Origin: Flavobacterium flavigenum
GTDB taxonomy: Bacteria; Bacteroidota; Bacteroidia; Flavobacteriales; Flavobacteriaceae
NCBI RefSeq assembly: GCF_027111255.2
Contig: NZ_CP114285.2
Span: 3,534,001-3,598,000, forward strand
Direction: 5' to 3'
DNA length: 64,000 nucleotides
Shown here one piece after another: positions 52,263 to 61,052 of this stretch. Position 1 is the first letter of the stretch; each line of letters opens with the position of its first letter. The position numbers were made by a program, and so were the translations under genes. The notes beneath the pieces were generated by a model. That model was not told the origin of the DNA. It was given only the letters and a program-made list of their open reading frames with translations, and did no database searches.

Positions 52263-52559
52263 ATGTCTTTAAAAAAGCAATTTATCAAAACAAAACCGGT
52301 GTGTAAGGTTACATTCTCTGTCGAAGCCAAAGATGCGAGCTCAGCAGCTGTAGTTGGAGATTTTAATAATTGGAATCCAGAAGAAGGAAGTTTGAGCAAG
52401 TTAAAAAACGGAACATTTAAAGCGACTTATGACTTAGTAAAAGATGCAATTTATGAGTTTAAGTATTTAATCGATGGAGTTTATGTAAACGATCCGGAAG
52501 CAGATTCTTATAAATGGAATGATTTTGCCGGAAGTGAAAACAGTGTTTTAGCTGTATAA
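52263..52559 (+). CDS. Isoamylase early-set (CBM48-like) protein
   Basis: A 98-residue single-domain protein. The glycogen-binding early-set fold is plain from VTFSVEAKDASSAAVVGDFNNWNPEEGSLSKLKNGTFKATYDL and YEFKYLIDGVYVNDPEAD. Stand-alone copies of this domain may bind glycogen or act as regulators, as in AMPK beta subunits, but the role in bacteria is not settled. It is monocistronic, with a bidirectional terminator shared with thyA. Confidence 0.9.
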   Translation: MSLKKQFIKTKPVCKVTFSVEAKDASSAAVVGDFNNWNPEEGSLSKLKNGTFKATYDLVKDAIYEFKYLIDGVYVNDPEADSYKWNDFAGSENSVLAV

Positions 52560-52560
52560 A

Positions 52561-52589
52561 AAAATCCGCTTGAATTGAAGCGGATTTTT
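52561..52589. terminator. Bidirectional terminator before thyA end
   Basis: AAAATCCGCTT and AAGCGGATTTT form a perfect 11-bp stem around GAATTG, with A and T runs outside. Confidence 0.92.
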
Positions 52590-52593
52590 GTTC

Positions 52594-53445
52594 TTATACA
52601 GCAACACTACCTTTTATAGCAGGGTGTGGATCATAGTCAACAAGAGTGAAATCATTATAATCAAAATCAAAAATGTTTTTGATCTCTGGATTTAAAATCA
52701 TTTTTGGTAATGGCTTTGGTTCGCGAGTCAATTGTAATTCTAATTGCTCGAAATGATTGTTATAAATGTGTGCATCACCAAATGTATGAATGAATTCACC
52801 GCATTCTAAATCACACACCTGAGCAATCATCATGGTCAATAATGCATAAGAAGCAATATTGAAAGGTACTCCTAAAAAGATATCAGCACTTCGCTGGTAC
52901 AACTGACACGAAAGTTTTCCTTTTGTTTCTCCTTTTTCGGTATTAGGACTTGAAACATAAAATTGAAAAAAAGCATGGCAGGGAGGTAAAGCAGCTTTAT
53001 TATCAGATACATTTTCTCCAAATGATTTCTTCGTATCCGGTAAAACGGAAGGGTTCCAGGCAGAAACCAGCATTCTGCGGCTATTCGGGTTTGTTTTTAA
53101 TTCAGTTATTAATTCTGAGATTTGATCAATTTCTTCACTATTCCAATTGCGCCACTGATGTCCGTAAACGGGACCTAAATCGCCATTAGAATCAGCCCAT
53201 TCATCCCATATTTTTACTCCGTTTTCCTGAAGGTATTTAATATTGGTATCACCCTTTAAAAACCAAAGTAATTCATAAATGATAGATTTAAGATGCAGTT
53301 TTTTAGTAGTAACCATTGGAAAACCTTCATTTAAATCAAAACGCATCTGGTATCCAAAAACACTTTTAGTACCTGTTCCGGTTCGGTCTCCTTTTTGATT
53401 GCCGTTTTCTAAAACGTGTTTTACTAAATCTAAGTATTGTTTCAT
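52594..53445 (-). CDS. thyA: Thymidylate synthase ThyA
   Basis: Makes dTMP from dUMP with methylene-tetrahydrofolate. The 283-residue protein has the active-site Cys in [14 protein letters not shown], the dUMP-binding [24 protein letters not shown] and the [11 protein letters not shown] block. The N-terminus [26 protein letters not shown] is canonical. folA nearby completes the folate cycle step. Confidence 0.97.
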   Translation of the reverse strand: MKQYLDLVKHVLENGNQKGDRTGTGTKSVFGYQMRFDLNEGFPMVTTKKLHLKSIIYELLWFLKGDTNIKYLQENGVKIWDEWADSNGDLGPVYGHQWRNWNSEEIDQISELITELKTNPNSRRMLVSAWNPSVLPDTKKSFGENVSDNKAALPPCHAFFQFYVSSPNTEKGETKGKLSCQLYQRSADIFLGVPFNIASYALLTMMIAQVCDLECGEFIHTFGDAHIYNNHFEQLELQLTREPKPLPKMILNPEIKNIFDFDYNDFTLVDYDPHPAIKGSVAV

Positions 53446-53499
53446 TTTATAAAATCTAAATAATTAATTCTGAAATCTAAAGTCAAAAATCTATGAATT

Positions 53500-54123
53500 T
53501 TATCTTCTGGAGATTTCGTCTCTAATTTTAGCGGCTTTTTCATAATCTTCCTGAGAAACTGCCTGATCCAATAATTCATTCAACTCTTGTAAGCTGTGTT
53601 TGGCATAAACATCTCCGGACTGATTTGTTTCTTCTTCCTGACCAAACGTTTCAGGATTAGAAAGTACATCATCAATTTCCTGTGTGCCGGGATCGGTTTC
53701 TGCAGTACTTGATTTCAGGTAAATTCCGGCTTTATCTAAAATGTTTTTATAAGTAAATATTGGAGCGCTGAATCTTAACGCCAATGCAATAGCATCAGAT
53801 GTTCTGGCATCAATAATTTCTTCGATTTTGTCTCTTTCGCATATCAAGCTTGAATAAAAAACACCGTCAACAAGTTTATGTATAATGACCTGTTTTACTA
53901 CTATGTCAAATCTTTCGGCGAAATTTTTAAATAAATCATGCGTTAATGGGCGGGGAGGTTTAATCTCTTTTTCTAAGGCAATAGCAATTGATTGGGCTTC
54001 AAAAGCGCCAATAACAATTGGTAATTTTCTTTCGCCATCCACTTCGTTCAAAATTAAGGCATAAGCGCCATTTTGAGTTTGACTGTATGATATTCCCTTT
54101 ATAGATAATTTTACTAGACTCAT
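53500..54123 (-). CDS. Bifunctional nuclease domain protein with UVR motif
   Basis: A 207-residue protein with an N-terminal DUF151/BFN domain (LVKLSIKGISYSQTQNGAYALILNEVDGERKLPIVIGAFEAQSIAIALE... DARTSDAIALALRF). An acidic linker follows, then a C-terminal UvrB/UvrC-interaction motif (LNELLDQAVSQEDYEKAAKIRDEI). BFN proteins have reported DNase/RNase activity in plants; the bacterial role is unclear. ATG 54123 (MSLVKLS) is favoured over an in-frame start seven codons upstream. It lies downstream of etfBA beyond a terminator. Confidence 0.9.
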   Translation of the reverse strand: MSLVKLSIKGISYSQTQNGAYALILNEVDGERKLPIVIGAFEAQSIAIALEKEIKPPRPLTHDLFKNFAERFDIVVKQVIIHKLVDGVFYSSLICERDKIEEIIDARTSDAIALALRFSAPIFTYKNILDKAGIYLKSSTAETDPGTQEIDDVLSNPETFGQEEETNQSGDVYAKHSLQELNELLDQAVSQEDYEKAAKIRDEISRR

Positions 54124-54213
54124 ATATGTTTGTAAAAAAGGCACTTAGCGCCTCTATTTAATACTTTTTTTGACTGAAAAATAAAGGTGCAATTTTAATC
54201 AAAAAATATGGAA

Positions 54214-54262
54214 CAAAAAAGCCACCTAAACAAAGATACGATTATCTTATTTTTAGGCAGCT
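54214..54262 (-). terminator. Terminator of the etfBA operon
   Basis: Read leftward, AGCTGCCTAAA (54262-54252) pairs with TTTAGGTGGCT (54230-54220) with two G-T wobbles. An inner AAGATA/TATCTT stem extends it, and it is followed by TTTTTT. It lies 25 nt after the etfA stop. Confidence 0.85.
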
Positions 54263-54286
54263 ATATTTTTACAGAGAATTTTTAAA

Positions 54287-55255
54287 TTAAGAATGTTGCG
54301 CTTTGAAAGCTTTTAGTTTCTCAATTAATTGTGGTACGATTTTGAAAGCATCTCCTACGACACCATAATCTGCTACTTTAAAAAATGGGGCTTCAGGGTC
54401 GCTGTTAATGACTACTTTCACTTTAGATGAGTTGATACCGGCAATATGCTGAATAGCTCCTGAAATACCTATAGCAATATATAAGTTTGTGGCAACTGGT
54501 TTCCCTGTTTGTCCAACGTGTTCGCTGTGAGGTCTCCATCCTAAGTCAGAAACGGGTTTTGAACATGCCGTTGCAGCGCCCAATACGGCAGCTAAATCTT
54601 CTATCAATCCCCAGTTTTCAGGGCCTTTTAATCCGCGTCCTCCAGAAACTACAATATCTGCATCAGCTATTGATACTTTTCCGCTTACTTTTTCTACAGA
54701 ATCTACTTTTACACCAAAATCATTATCTCCAATTGAAGGATTAAAATCTTCTTCGGTTGCAGATCCTGCACTTTCAAAAATGCCATAAGAGTTTTTTGCA
54801 AGACCCAGAACTTTTATATCTGTACTGATTTCTGTAATGTTGAAAGCTTTGTTTGAAAAAGCATTCCTTTTTACCTGAAATGGAGAAGTGCTAACCGGTA
54901 ATCCCACTACATTTGAAGCAAATCCAGCTTCTAAGGCTACAGCTACCAATGGCGAAAGGTAAATACTATCTGTAGTTGAAGAAAGCAAAACTAATTTTGT
55001 CCCTTCTTTTTCAGCTGCTTGTTTAATAACATCAGCGTAAGCTTTTGCATTAAAACCAGCTAATTTATCATTGTTTACTTTTAAAACCTTGTCAACTCCG
55101 TATTTTGCTAATTCGCTAACATCACTTATGTTTACAGTCAAAGCTGTAACCGTAGTTCCTAATGATTCTGCTACTTTTTTAGCGTAAGAAGCTAATTCGA
55201 AAGCGACTTTTTTAAATTTTCCTTCTGCAGATTCTGCATATATTAATATTGACAT
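54287..55255 (-). CDS. etfA: Electron transfer flavoprotein subunit alpha
   Basis: FAD-carrying subunit of ETF, which takes electrons from acyl-CoA dehydrogenases toward the quinone pool. The 322-residue protein has an N-terminal nucleotide-fold domain and the conserved C-terminal FAD domain: VVSGGRGLKGPENWGLIEDLAAVLGAA, GRPHSEHVGQTG-like WRPHSEHVGQTGKPVATNLYIAIGISGAIQH and INSDPEAPFFKVADYGVVGD. It follows etfB by 60 bp, the gap containing a dispersed repeat. Confidence 0.96.
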   Translation of the reverse strand: MSILIYAESAEGKFKKVAFELASYAKKVAESLGTTVTALTVNISDVSELAKYGVDKVLKVNNDKLAGFNAKAYADVIKQAAEKEGTKLVLLSSTTDSIYLSPLVAVALEAGFASNVVGLPVSTSPFQVKRNAFSNKAFNITEISTDIKVLGLAKNSYGIFESAGSATEEDFNPSIGDNDFGVKVDSVEKVSGKVSIADADIVVSGGRGLKGPENWGLIEDLAAVLGAATACSKPVSDLGWRPHSEHVGQTGKPVATNLYIAIGISGAIQHIAGINSSKVKVVINSDPEAPFFKVADYGVVGDAFKIVPQLIEKLKAFKAQHS

Positions 55256-55278
55256 GATATTTTTGTTTAAAGGTTATT

Positions 55279-55307
55279 AGTTTCAAGTTTCAGGTTTTAA
55301 ACTGAAC
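55279..55307. repeat. Intergenic dispersed repeat between etfB and etfA
   Basis: AGTTTCAAGTTTCAGGTTTT followed by AAACTGAAC is made of the same words as the fbaA-accD repeat at 44647-44702. Confidence 0.55.
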
Positions 55308-55315
55308 ACTCAATA

Positions 55316-56062
55316 CTAGATTACTTTCGCTTCGTTGTGTAATAAATTGATTAACTCATCTAAATTATCTGCAGGCACTAATTTTACTGCAGATTTAGGA
55401 GCTGGTTTTTCAAATTTTACAGCTTTTGTATTAACAGCTGCATCAACTGGCTCAAAAATGGTAAGCGCTTTTGTTCTTGCTGTCATAATTCCTCTCATGT
55501 TTGGAATACGTAAATCTTTTTCCTCGACAAGGCCTTTTTGACCTCCAATAATTAAAGGAAGAGTAGTACTTACTGTTTCTTTTCCTCCGTCAATTTCGCG
55601 AACAGCTTTTACATTGTTTCCGTCAACAGTAATAGCTGTACAGGAATTTAAAAAGTTATAACCTAAAATTCCGGAAATCATACCAGGAACCATTCCACCG
55701 TTATAATCCAAAGATTCTTTCCCTGCAATTACTAAGTCGTAACCGCCATTTTTAATTACTTCAGCCAATTGTTTAGCAACAAAAAAACCGTCTGTTGGGT
55801 TTGTATTTACACGAATTGCTTCATTCGCACCAATTGCCAAAGCCTTGCGTAAAGTTGGCTCTGTATCCGGACCACCAACATTTACAACCGTTACATTTGC
55901 TCCTTGTTGTTCCTGAAACCAGATAGCACGGGTTAAACCAAATTCATCATTAGGATTAATTACATATTGTACACCATTGGTATCAAATTCTGAATCACCA
56001 TTGGAGAAGTTAATTTTTGAAGTAGTATCAGGCACATGGCTGATGCAAACCAATATTTTCAT
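55316..56062 (-). CDS. etfB: Electron transfer flavoprotein subunit beta
   Basis: Partner of EtfA. The 248-residue protein has the usual AANH-like fold: MKILVCISHVPDTTSKINF, VINPNDEFGLTRAIWF, AIGANEAIRVN, DLVIAGKESLDYNGGMVPGMISGILG and REIDGGKETVSTTLPLIIGGQKGLVEE, close to the ETF-beta signature. It is the first gene of the etfBA pair, divergent from pdhB across a 481-bp gap. Confidence 0.96.
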   Translation of the reverse strand: MKILVCISHVPDTTSKINFSNGDSEFDTNGVQYVINPNDEFGLTRAIWFQEQQGANVTVVNVGGPDTEPTLRKALAIGANEAIRVNTNPTDGFFVAKQLAEVIKNGGYDLVIAGKESLDYNGGMVPGMISGILGYNFLNSCTAITVDGNNVKAVREIDGGKETVSTTLPLIIGGQKGLVEEKDLRIPNMRGIMTARTKALTIFEPVDAAVNTKAVKFEKPAPKSAVKLVPADNLDELINLLHNEAKVI

Positions 56063-56095
56063 AAGTATATATTTTGAATTTATAATATGCTTTTA

Positions 56096-56103
56096 CAAAT
56101 TTA
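56096..56103 (-). promoter_or_regulatory. Candidate -7 element of etfBA
   Basis: Read leftward this is TAAATTTG (TAnnTTTG), 33 nt before the etfB ATG. The -33 position has TATA rather than TTG, so an activator may be needed or the call may be wrong. Confidence 0.4.
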
Positions 56104-56123
56104 GAATTTAATTTGGAATAATT

Positions 56124-56143
56124 ATACTATGCATGCATAATAT
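56124..56143. promoter_or_regulatory. Palindrome upstream of etfB
   Basis: TATGCATGCATA (56128-56139) is a perfect 12-bp palindrome. Extending to ATAC...AATAT gives 20 bp with one mismatched pair. It overlaps the expected -33 region of etfBA, so it could be an operator. Confidence 0.4.
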
Positions 56144-56504
56144 TTTTTAAAACTATTACGATTTCGGAAATTGCTGGTTTTTGGGATACTTTTCTAAAAA
56201 AATAAAATCAAAATTTTATTGATAGTATAGGTTTTTAGAGAATTTTATTTTTTGAGGGTATGTAGAACGCTTAATGATAGTTAATTAATGTTCTTTCTCG
56301 AAATAACATAAAAAAAGATTTTTGAATGTTTTAGAATAAATCAGATAAAATGGGGTTTTATGAAATATTTTTTAATGATGAAAAGTGACACTATGTCTAT
56401 TTTGTAAATATCACAATAAATTTTAAAAAGTTAAAAGTGAAAGAAGAAAGAGAAGTTGCTGTTATTTTAAAGTCAATTTATGCTTTTAAGTTATTTAAAA
56501 TATT

Positions 56505-56512
56505 TATTTTTG
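56505..56512 (+). promoter_or_regulatory. Candidate -7 element of pdhB
   Basis: TATTTTTG matches TAnnTTTG and lies 31 nt before the pdhB ATG. No TTG is found at the -33 distance. Confidence 0.4.
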
Positions 56513-56543
56513 CTCATCAGAAAAAAGAATATAACATACAACT

Positions 56544-57521
56544 ATGAGAACAATACAATTTAGAGAGGCCATTTGCGAAGCGATGAGCGAAGAAATGCGT
56601 CGCGATGAATCCATATATTTAATGGGCGAAGAGGTTGCAGAATACAACGGAGCATACAAAGCTTCAAAAGGAATGCTTGCTGAGTTTGGCGAAAAAAGAG
56701 TAATCGATACTCCAATTGCTGAGCTTGGGTTTACAGGAATTGCTGTAGGTTCTGCAATGAACGGAAACCGACCAATTGTAGAATATATGACTTTCAACTT
56801 TTGTTTAGTTGGTATTGATCAGATTATAAACAACGCTGCTAAAATGCGTCAGATGACAGGAGGACAGTTTAATGTGCCTATCGTTTTCCGCGGACCAACT
56901 GCTTCTGCAGGTCAATTAGGAGCAACTCACTCCCAGGCTTTAGAAAACTGGTTTGCAAACACTCCGGGTCTTAAAGTTATTGTGCCTTCAACTCCTTATG
57001 ATGCAAAAGGACTCTTGAAATCAGCAATTCGTGATAATGATCCTGTAATTTTTATGGAATCAGAGCAAATGTATGGTGACAAAGGAGAAGTGCCGGACGG
57101 AGAATATGTAATTCCAATTGGGGTTGCTGATGTTAAGCGTGAAGGTACTGATGTAACAATCGTTTCTTTCGGAAAAATCATCAAAGAAGCTTTTATCGCT
57201 GCTGATGAATTAGCAAAAGAAGGAATCTCTTGTGAAGTTATCGATTTAAGAACAGTTCGCCCTATGGATAATGAAGCAATCTTAAAATCTGTTAAAAAAA
57301 CAAACCGTTTGGTAATTTTAGAAGAAGCTTGGCCATTCGCCAGTATTTCATCTGAAATCACATATATCGTACAAGAGCAGGCTTTTGATTTTCTTGATGC
57401 GCCAATTCAGCGTATTACAACTGCTGATGCTCCTGCACCTTATTCACCTGTTTTACTGAAAGACTGGTTGCCTAATGCAGGTGATGTAGTGAAAGCAGTA
57501 AAAAAAGTAATGTACAAATAA
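56544..57521 (+). CDS. pdhB: Pyruvate dehydrogenase E1 component, beta subunit
   Basis: Beta subunit of the heterotetrameric E1 that decarboxylates pyruvate with thiamine diphosphate. The 325-residue protein shows the family blocks YLMGEEVAEYNGAYKASKGML, DTPIAELGFTGIAVGSAMNG, RQMTGGQFNVPIVFRGP, AGQLGATHSQALENWFANTPGLKVIVPSTPYDAKGLL and the C-terminal transketolase domain (VIDLRTVRPMDNEAI). The alpha subunit and E2 genes are not in the window, so it is transcribed apart from them. It ends at a terminator. Confidence 0.94.
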   Translation: MRTIQFREAICEAMSEEMRRDESIYLMGEEVAEYNGAYKASKGMLAEFGEKRVIDTPIAELGFTGIAVGSAMNGNRPIVEYMTFNFCLVGIDQIINNAAKMRQMTGGQFNVPIVFRGPTASAGQLGATHSQALENWFANTPGLKVIVPSTPYDAKGLLKSAIRDNDPVIFMESEQMYGDKGEVPDGEYVIPIGVADVKREGTDVTIVSFGKIIKEAFIAADELAKEGISCEVIDLRTVRPMDNEAILKSVKKTNRLVILEEAWPFASISSEITYIVQEQAFDFLDAPIQRITTADAPAPYSPVLLKDWLPNAGDVVKAVKKVMYK

Positions 57522-57540
57522 TAATACATACATACTCATA

Positions 57541-57582
57541 AAAACTTCATCATTCATTGGTTAATTGATGAAGTTTTTTTTT
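57541..57582 (+). terminator. Terminator after pdhB
   Basis: AAAACTTCATCA (57541-57552) and TGATGAAGTTTT (57566-57577) form a perfect 12-bp stem followed by TTTTT. Confidence 0.92.
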
Positions 57583-57590
57583 GCCGGAAT

Positions 57591-60092
57591 ATGAAAAGAA
57601 TAATTTTACTCAGCCTGTTTTTTGTATTTGCTTTAGCAAACCATGTTTTTGCGCAAACTAAAGTGAGTGGAATTGTTTTGGACAAATCCAATCAGCCTGT
57701 TCCGTTTGCAAATGTGGTTTTTAAGGGTTCAAATACGGGAATAGTTTCTAATGAAGACGGACGTTTTTATTTAGAATCACCAAATACGTATACCGCTTTG
57801 TTAGTGACTTCTGCAGGATTTTCAGATAAGGAAGTTCCTTTGGAAAAAGCAGTAAATTATAATTTTAAAATTGTCTTAAGCGAACCTGAGGCGCTTAATG
57901 AAGTTGTTATTTTTACCGGTAAAACTTCAAAAAAGAACAATCCGGCATTGGATATCTTGAGGAAGATTTGGGAAAGAAAACGTAAAAATGGTCTTTATCA
58001 ATTCAATCAGTATCAAATGCAGAAGTACGAAAAAGTCGAGTTCGATATGAACACGATTGATAGTGCTTTCATGAAAAATAAACTTTTCAAAGGAATGGAG
58101 TTTGTTTTCAATCATGTCGATACTTCTGATGTTACAGGTAAAACGTATTTACCAATTTTTATCAACGAATCCGTATATGATGTTTACGGAGATAATAAAT
58201 TAAAGAAAGTAAAAGAAAATTTATCCGGAAATAAAATGTCAGGATTCAATGGGAATCAGCAGATTTTGTCTTTTGTAAAAGATCTTTATTCGGATTATAA
58301 TATCTACGACAATCACCTTAAGTTTTTTGATAAAAGTTTTACAAGCCCGCTTTCAAAAACGGGAATTGATGTTTATAATTATGTGTTGAAAGACAGTGCT
58401 TTTATTGACAAAAAATGGTGTTATAATATTGTTTTTTATCCAAGACGTAAAAACGAACTGACTTTTAAAGGAGATTTCTGGGTAAACGATTCGACTTTTG
58501 CCATCAAAAAAATTAATATGGGCGTTACCAAAAGCGCCAATATTAACTGGGTAAAAGATATTTATATCGAACAGGAATTTGAAGTAGAAAACGATTCGGT
58601 TTTCCTTTTAACCCGCGATTATATGATGTCGGATTTTGCTTTGAATAAGAAGGAAAAATCTAAAGGGGTTTATGGAAAACGAACGACTTTATATAGAAAT
58701 CATAAATTCAATATTCAGAAACCGGAGAAATTTTATAAAGAAGAAGTTAATTTTATAGATAATGCTGTTTATGAACGACCGGATGAATTTTGGGAAGAAA
58801 ATCGTTTTGAAAAACTAAATAAAGACGAGCAGGGAATATATAAAATGCTCGATACTTTGCAGACAGTCAAGAAATTTAAACAGCTTTATAGTTTAGTTTC
58901 TATTTTAGGAAGTGGTTATGTAGAATTCAAGAATTTCGATTATGGGCCTATTTTCTCTACTTTCGGTTATAATGAAGTCGAGGGTTTGAGGCTCAGGGTA
59001 GGAGGAAGAACTTATTTTGGACCTAATGATCCATGGCGAATCCAGGCTTATACAGCATACGGATTTGACGATAATAAATTCAAATACGGCGTTTCAGGAA
59101 AATGGATGCTGGATAAGAAAAACAGATTGATTATTTCTGGAGGAAACAGACGTGATATCGAACAAATCGGAGCTAGTTTAACCACAACAAATGATGTTTT
59201 AGGGCGAAGTTTTGCTTCTTCGGCGTTGTTTACAACAGGAAGCAACGGAAAACTGACCAATATTAATCTGAGTAACGTTTCTATTGAAATGGAAGCTAAG
59301 AAAAATTTTATAGTTTCTGCAGGTTTTTCATATCGCACGTTAGAATCAGCATCTCAAACTTTTAGTTTAGACTATTATAAAACTTTGCCATCTGTTTCAA
59401 ATCCGGCTGGTGTAGTTGAAAGTAAGGTTACGCAATCTGAGGCTAATATTCAGTTTGAGTTTATGCCAAATCGTAAAACAATTGGTTATGGAGTTGAAAG
59501 GGATCTTGTTGACAGCCCGTTTAGCCATTTCTTCGTTAACTTCAGTTATGGTCTTAAGGGAGTACTCAATAGTGATTTTGCTTATGAAAAAGTGCAGTTG
59601 TTTTACAGACAGCCTATTATTATAGGACCGTTAGGAAGAACAAATATCACACTTGAAACAGGAAAAACTTTTGGTAAAATTCCGTTAGGATTAATGAGTG
59701 TAATTCCGGGGAACCAGACGTATTTTACGATTGAGAATACTTTTAGCAACCTGAATTTCTACGAATTTGTTACAGATCAATACACAACATTACAATGGAA
59801 TCATGATTTTGGAGGAAGAATATTTGCCAGAATCCCATTTATGAGAAAACTGAACTGGAGAGAATTTATAGGAGTGAGAGCCGTTCATGGAACAATTTCT
59901 GATGAAAACAGAGCCATAAACGCTTCCGGTCTTCCGTATAATGCGCCCGAAAAAGTGTATTGGGAATACAATGCCGGAATTGGAAATATCTTCAAAGTTT
60001 TCAGAATTGATTTTTCATGGAGAGGAAATTATCTGAATATGCCCGATGCAGCTAAATTTGCAGTAAAAGGATCTTTTGGATTTTATTTCTAA
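57591..60092 (+). CDS. DUF5686 family outer-membrane protein
   Basis: An 833-residue exported protein with signal MKRIILLSLFFVFALANHVFAQ. Residues ~24-105 are a carboxypeptidase-regulatory-like (CarboxypepD_reg) domain (VSGIVLDKSNQPVPFANVVFKGSNTGIVSNEDGRFYL). The long body matches DUF5686 (NPALDILRKIWERKRKNGLYQFNQYQMQKYEKVEF) and ends in barrel strands (NYLNMPDAAKFAVKGSFGFYF). Unlike TonB-dependent receptors it has no plug domain. The function is unknown; it is probably surface-linked. Confidence 0.88.
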   Translation: MKRIILLSLFFVFALANHVFAQTKVSGIVLDKSNQPVPFANVVFKGSNTGIVSNEDGRFYLESPNTYTALLVTSAGFSDKEVPLEKAVNYNFKIVLSEPEALNEVVIFTGKTSKKNNPALDILRKIWERKRKNGLYQFNQYQMQKYEKVEFDMNTIDSAFMKNKLFKGMEFVFNHVDTSDVTGKTYLPIFINESVYDVYGDNKLKKVKENLSGNKMSGFNGNQQILSFVKDLYSDYNIYDNHLKFFDKSFTSPLSKTGIDVYNYVLKDSAFIDKKWCYNIVFYPRRKNELTFKGDFWVNDSTFAIKKINMGVTKSANINWVKDIYIEQEFEVENDSVFLLTRDYMMSDFALNKKEKSKGVYGKRTTLYRNHKFNIQKPEKFYKEEVNFIDNAVYERPDEFWEENRFEKLNKDEQGIYKMLDTLQTVKKFKQLYSLVSILGSGYVEFKNFDYGPIFSTFGYNEVEGLRLRVGGRTYFGPNDPWRIQAYTAYGFDDNKFKYGVSGKWMLDKKNRLIISGGNRRDIEQIGASLTTTNDVLGRSFASSALFTTGSNGKLTNINLSNVSIEMEAKKNFIVSAGFSYRTLESASQTFSLDYYKTLPSVSNPAGVVESKVTQSEANIQFEFMPNRKTIGYGVERDLVDSPFSHFFVNFSYGLKGVLNSDFAYEKVQLFYRQPIIIGPLGRTNITLETGKTFGKIPLGLMSVIPGNQTYFTIENTFSNLNFYEFVTDQYTTLQWNHDFGGRIFARIPFMRKLNWREFIGVRAVHGTISDENRAINASGLPYNAPEKVYWEYNAGIGNIFKVFRIDFSWRGNYLNMPDAAKFAVKGSFGFYF

Positions 60093-60121
60093 GTATATAA
60101 GATGCAAAGCATCAAAGTTAC

Positions 60122-60157
60122 AAAGTCGCAAAGGTTAGATTCTTTGCGACTTTTTTG
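60122..60157 (+). terminator. Terminator after the DUF5686 gene
   Basis: AAAGTCGCAAAG (60122-60133) and CTTTGCGACTTT (60142-60153) form a perfect 12-bp stem around an 8-nt loop, followed by T. The left arm continues a CAAAG/CAAAGTT repeat from 60105. Confidence 0.88.
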
Positions 60158-60211
60158 TTGATTATTGTTTCACTCATTATGCTTTATTCACAATTTAAGT
60201 GATAAGGTAAA

Positions 60212-60262
60212 AATAAATCTGCTTCATCTGCAAAATCTGTGGGAAACAAAAACTTTGCGACT
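60212..60262. repeat. Dispersed intergenic repeat before the DNA glycosylase
   Basis: The segment AAATCTGCTTCATCTGCAAA, then ATCTGTGGGAAAC and ACTTTGCGACT has the look of the common flavobacterial intergenic element with ATCTGCxxxATCTGC and GGGAAA. It repeats ACTTTGCGACT from the nearby terminator arm. Recognition is from memory. Confidence 0.45.
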
Positions 60263-60320
60263 CCACATCTTTGCAAGATTATTTTTATTTACTTTTGAAA
60301 ATACACTTAAAATCAAAATC

Positions 60321-60920
60321 ATGCAGGAAGCAATTGATTTTCTTTCATCTAAAAATCCAATATTCCAGGAAATAATCGAAAAGTACGGATTACCATCAAT
60401 CCCAAAACGGCCACAGGGATTTGACACTTTGGTATTGTTAATTTTGGAGCAACAGGTTTCAATAGATTCGACGAAAGCCACATTTTTAAAAATCAAATCT
60501 TTTACAACCTGCATTCCGGAAAACATGGCTGCTTTGAAGGATGAAGAGTTTAGAAACCTCGGAGTCAGCCGTCAGAAGACAAAATACATCAGGATTTTAG
60601 CAGAAGCAGTTTTAAATAAAAAACTGGATATAGAAAGTCTGGCTTCAAAATCAGCGAAACAAGTCCGGGAAGAACTCATTAAGTTAAAAGGTATTGGAAA
60701 CTGGACCATCGATATCTATCTAATGTTTTGCCTTCAGGAACCAGATTTGATTCCGCTTGGCGATATTGCAGTCGTAAATACGATCAAAGAATTATTGAAT
60801 ATTCAAGATAAGAAAGAAATGCAAATTCATGCCGAACAATGGAGTCCGTATCGGTCTTATCCGACCTATTTGCTATGGCACTATTATTTAAATAAGCGAA
60901 ATCGTAAGATTACATATTAA
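60321..60920 (+). CDS. DNA-3-methyladenine glycosylase II-like (AlkA family)
   Basis: Base-excision glycosylase of the HhH-GPD superfamily. The 199-residue protein has LVLLILEQQVSIDSTKATF, LGVSRQKTKYIRILAEA, the helix-hairpin-helix LIKLKGIGNWTIDIYLMF and the catalytic Asp in LIPLGDIAVVNTIK. It is shorter than E. coli AlkA because the N-terminal domain is missing, as in many bacterial homologues. ATG 60321 is chosen; the upstream open frame is repeat sequence. Confidence 0.9.
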   Translation: MQEAIDFLSSKNPIFQEIIEKYGLPSIPKRPQGFDTLVLLILEQQVSIDSTKATFLKIKSFTTCIPENMAALKDEEFRNLGVSRQKTKYIRILAEAVLNKKLDIESLASKSAKQVREELIKLKGIGNWTIDIYLMFCLQEPDLIPLGDIAVVNTIKELLNIQDKKEMQIHAEQWSPYRSYPTYLLWHYYLNKRNRKITY

Positions 60921-60989
60921 CTAGCTGTTATATAAAAGGAAAGTATATTAAATAATGAATAAAGTATATAGATTAATGCATTTTTTTCA

Positions 60990-61020
60990 TTGTAAAAAAG
61001 GATTCTTTGGGTTACTTTTG
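60990..61020 (+). promoter_or_regulatory. Promoter of ppa
   Basis: TTG (60990-60992), a 20-nt spacer and TACTTTTG (61013-61020) match the TTG/TAnnTTTG consensus. The leader to the ppa ATG is about 26 nt. Confidence 0.75.
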
Positions 61021-61052
61021 CAAGCGAATTATAGAAATAATAAAAAAAGAAA

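Larger units (their letters stand above)
56063..56543. other. 481-bp gene-free divergent intergenic region
   Basis: The gap between etfB (leftward) and pdhB (rightward) is very AT-rich. I see no credible gene or RNA in it. It holds candidate -7 elements for both genes (56096-56103 and 56505-56512) and a near-palindrome at 56124-56143. The middle ~350 nt remain unexplained. The open frame that runs leftward into it from pdhB is a shadow. Confidence 0.7.

Noticed and set aside
56504-56797. Leftward open frame of 97 codons across the pdhB start
   Set aside because: It is antisense to a clear pdhB coding region and shows no domain or start signal of its own.
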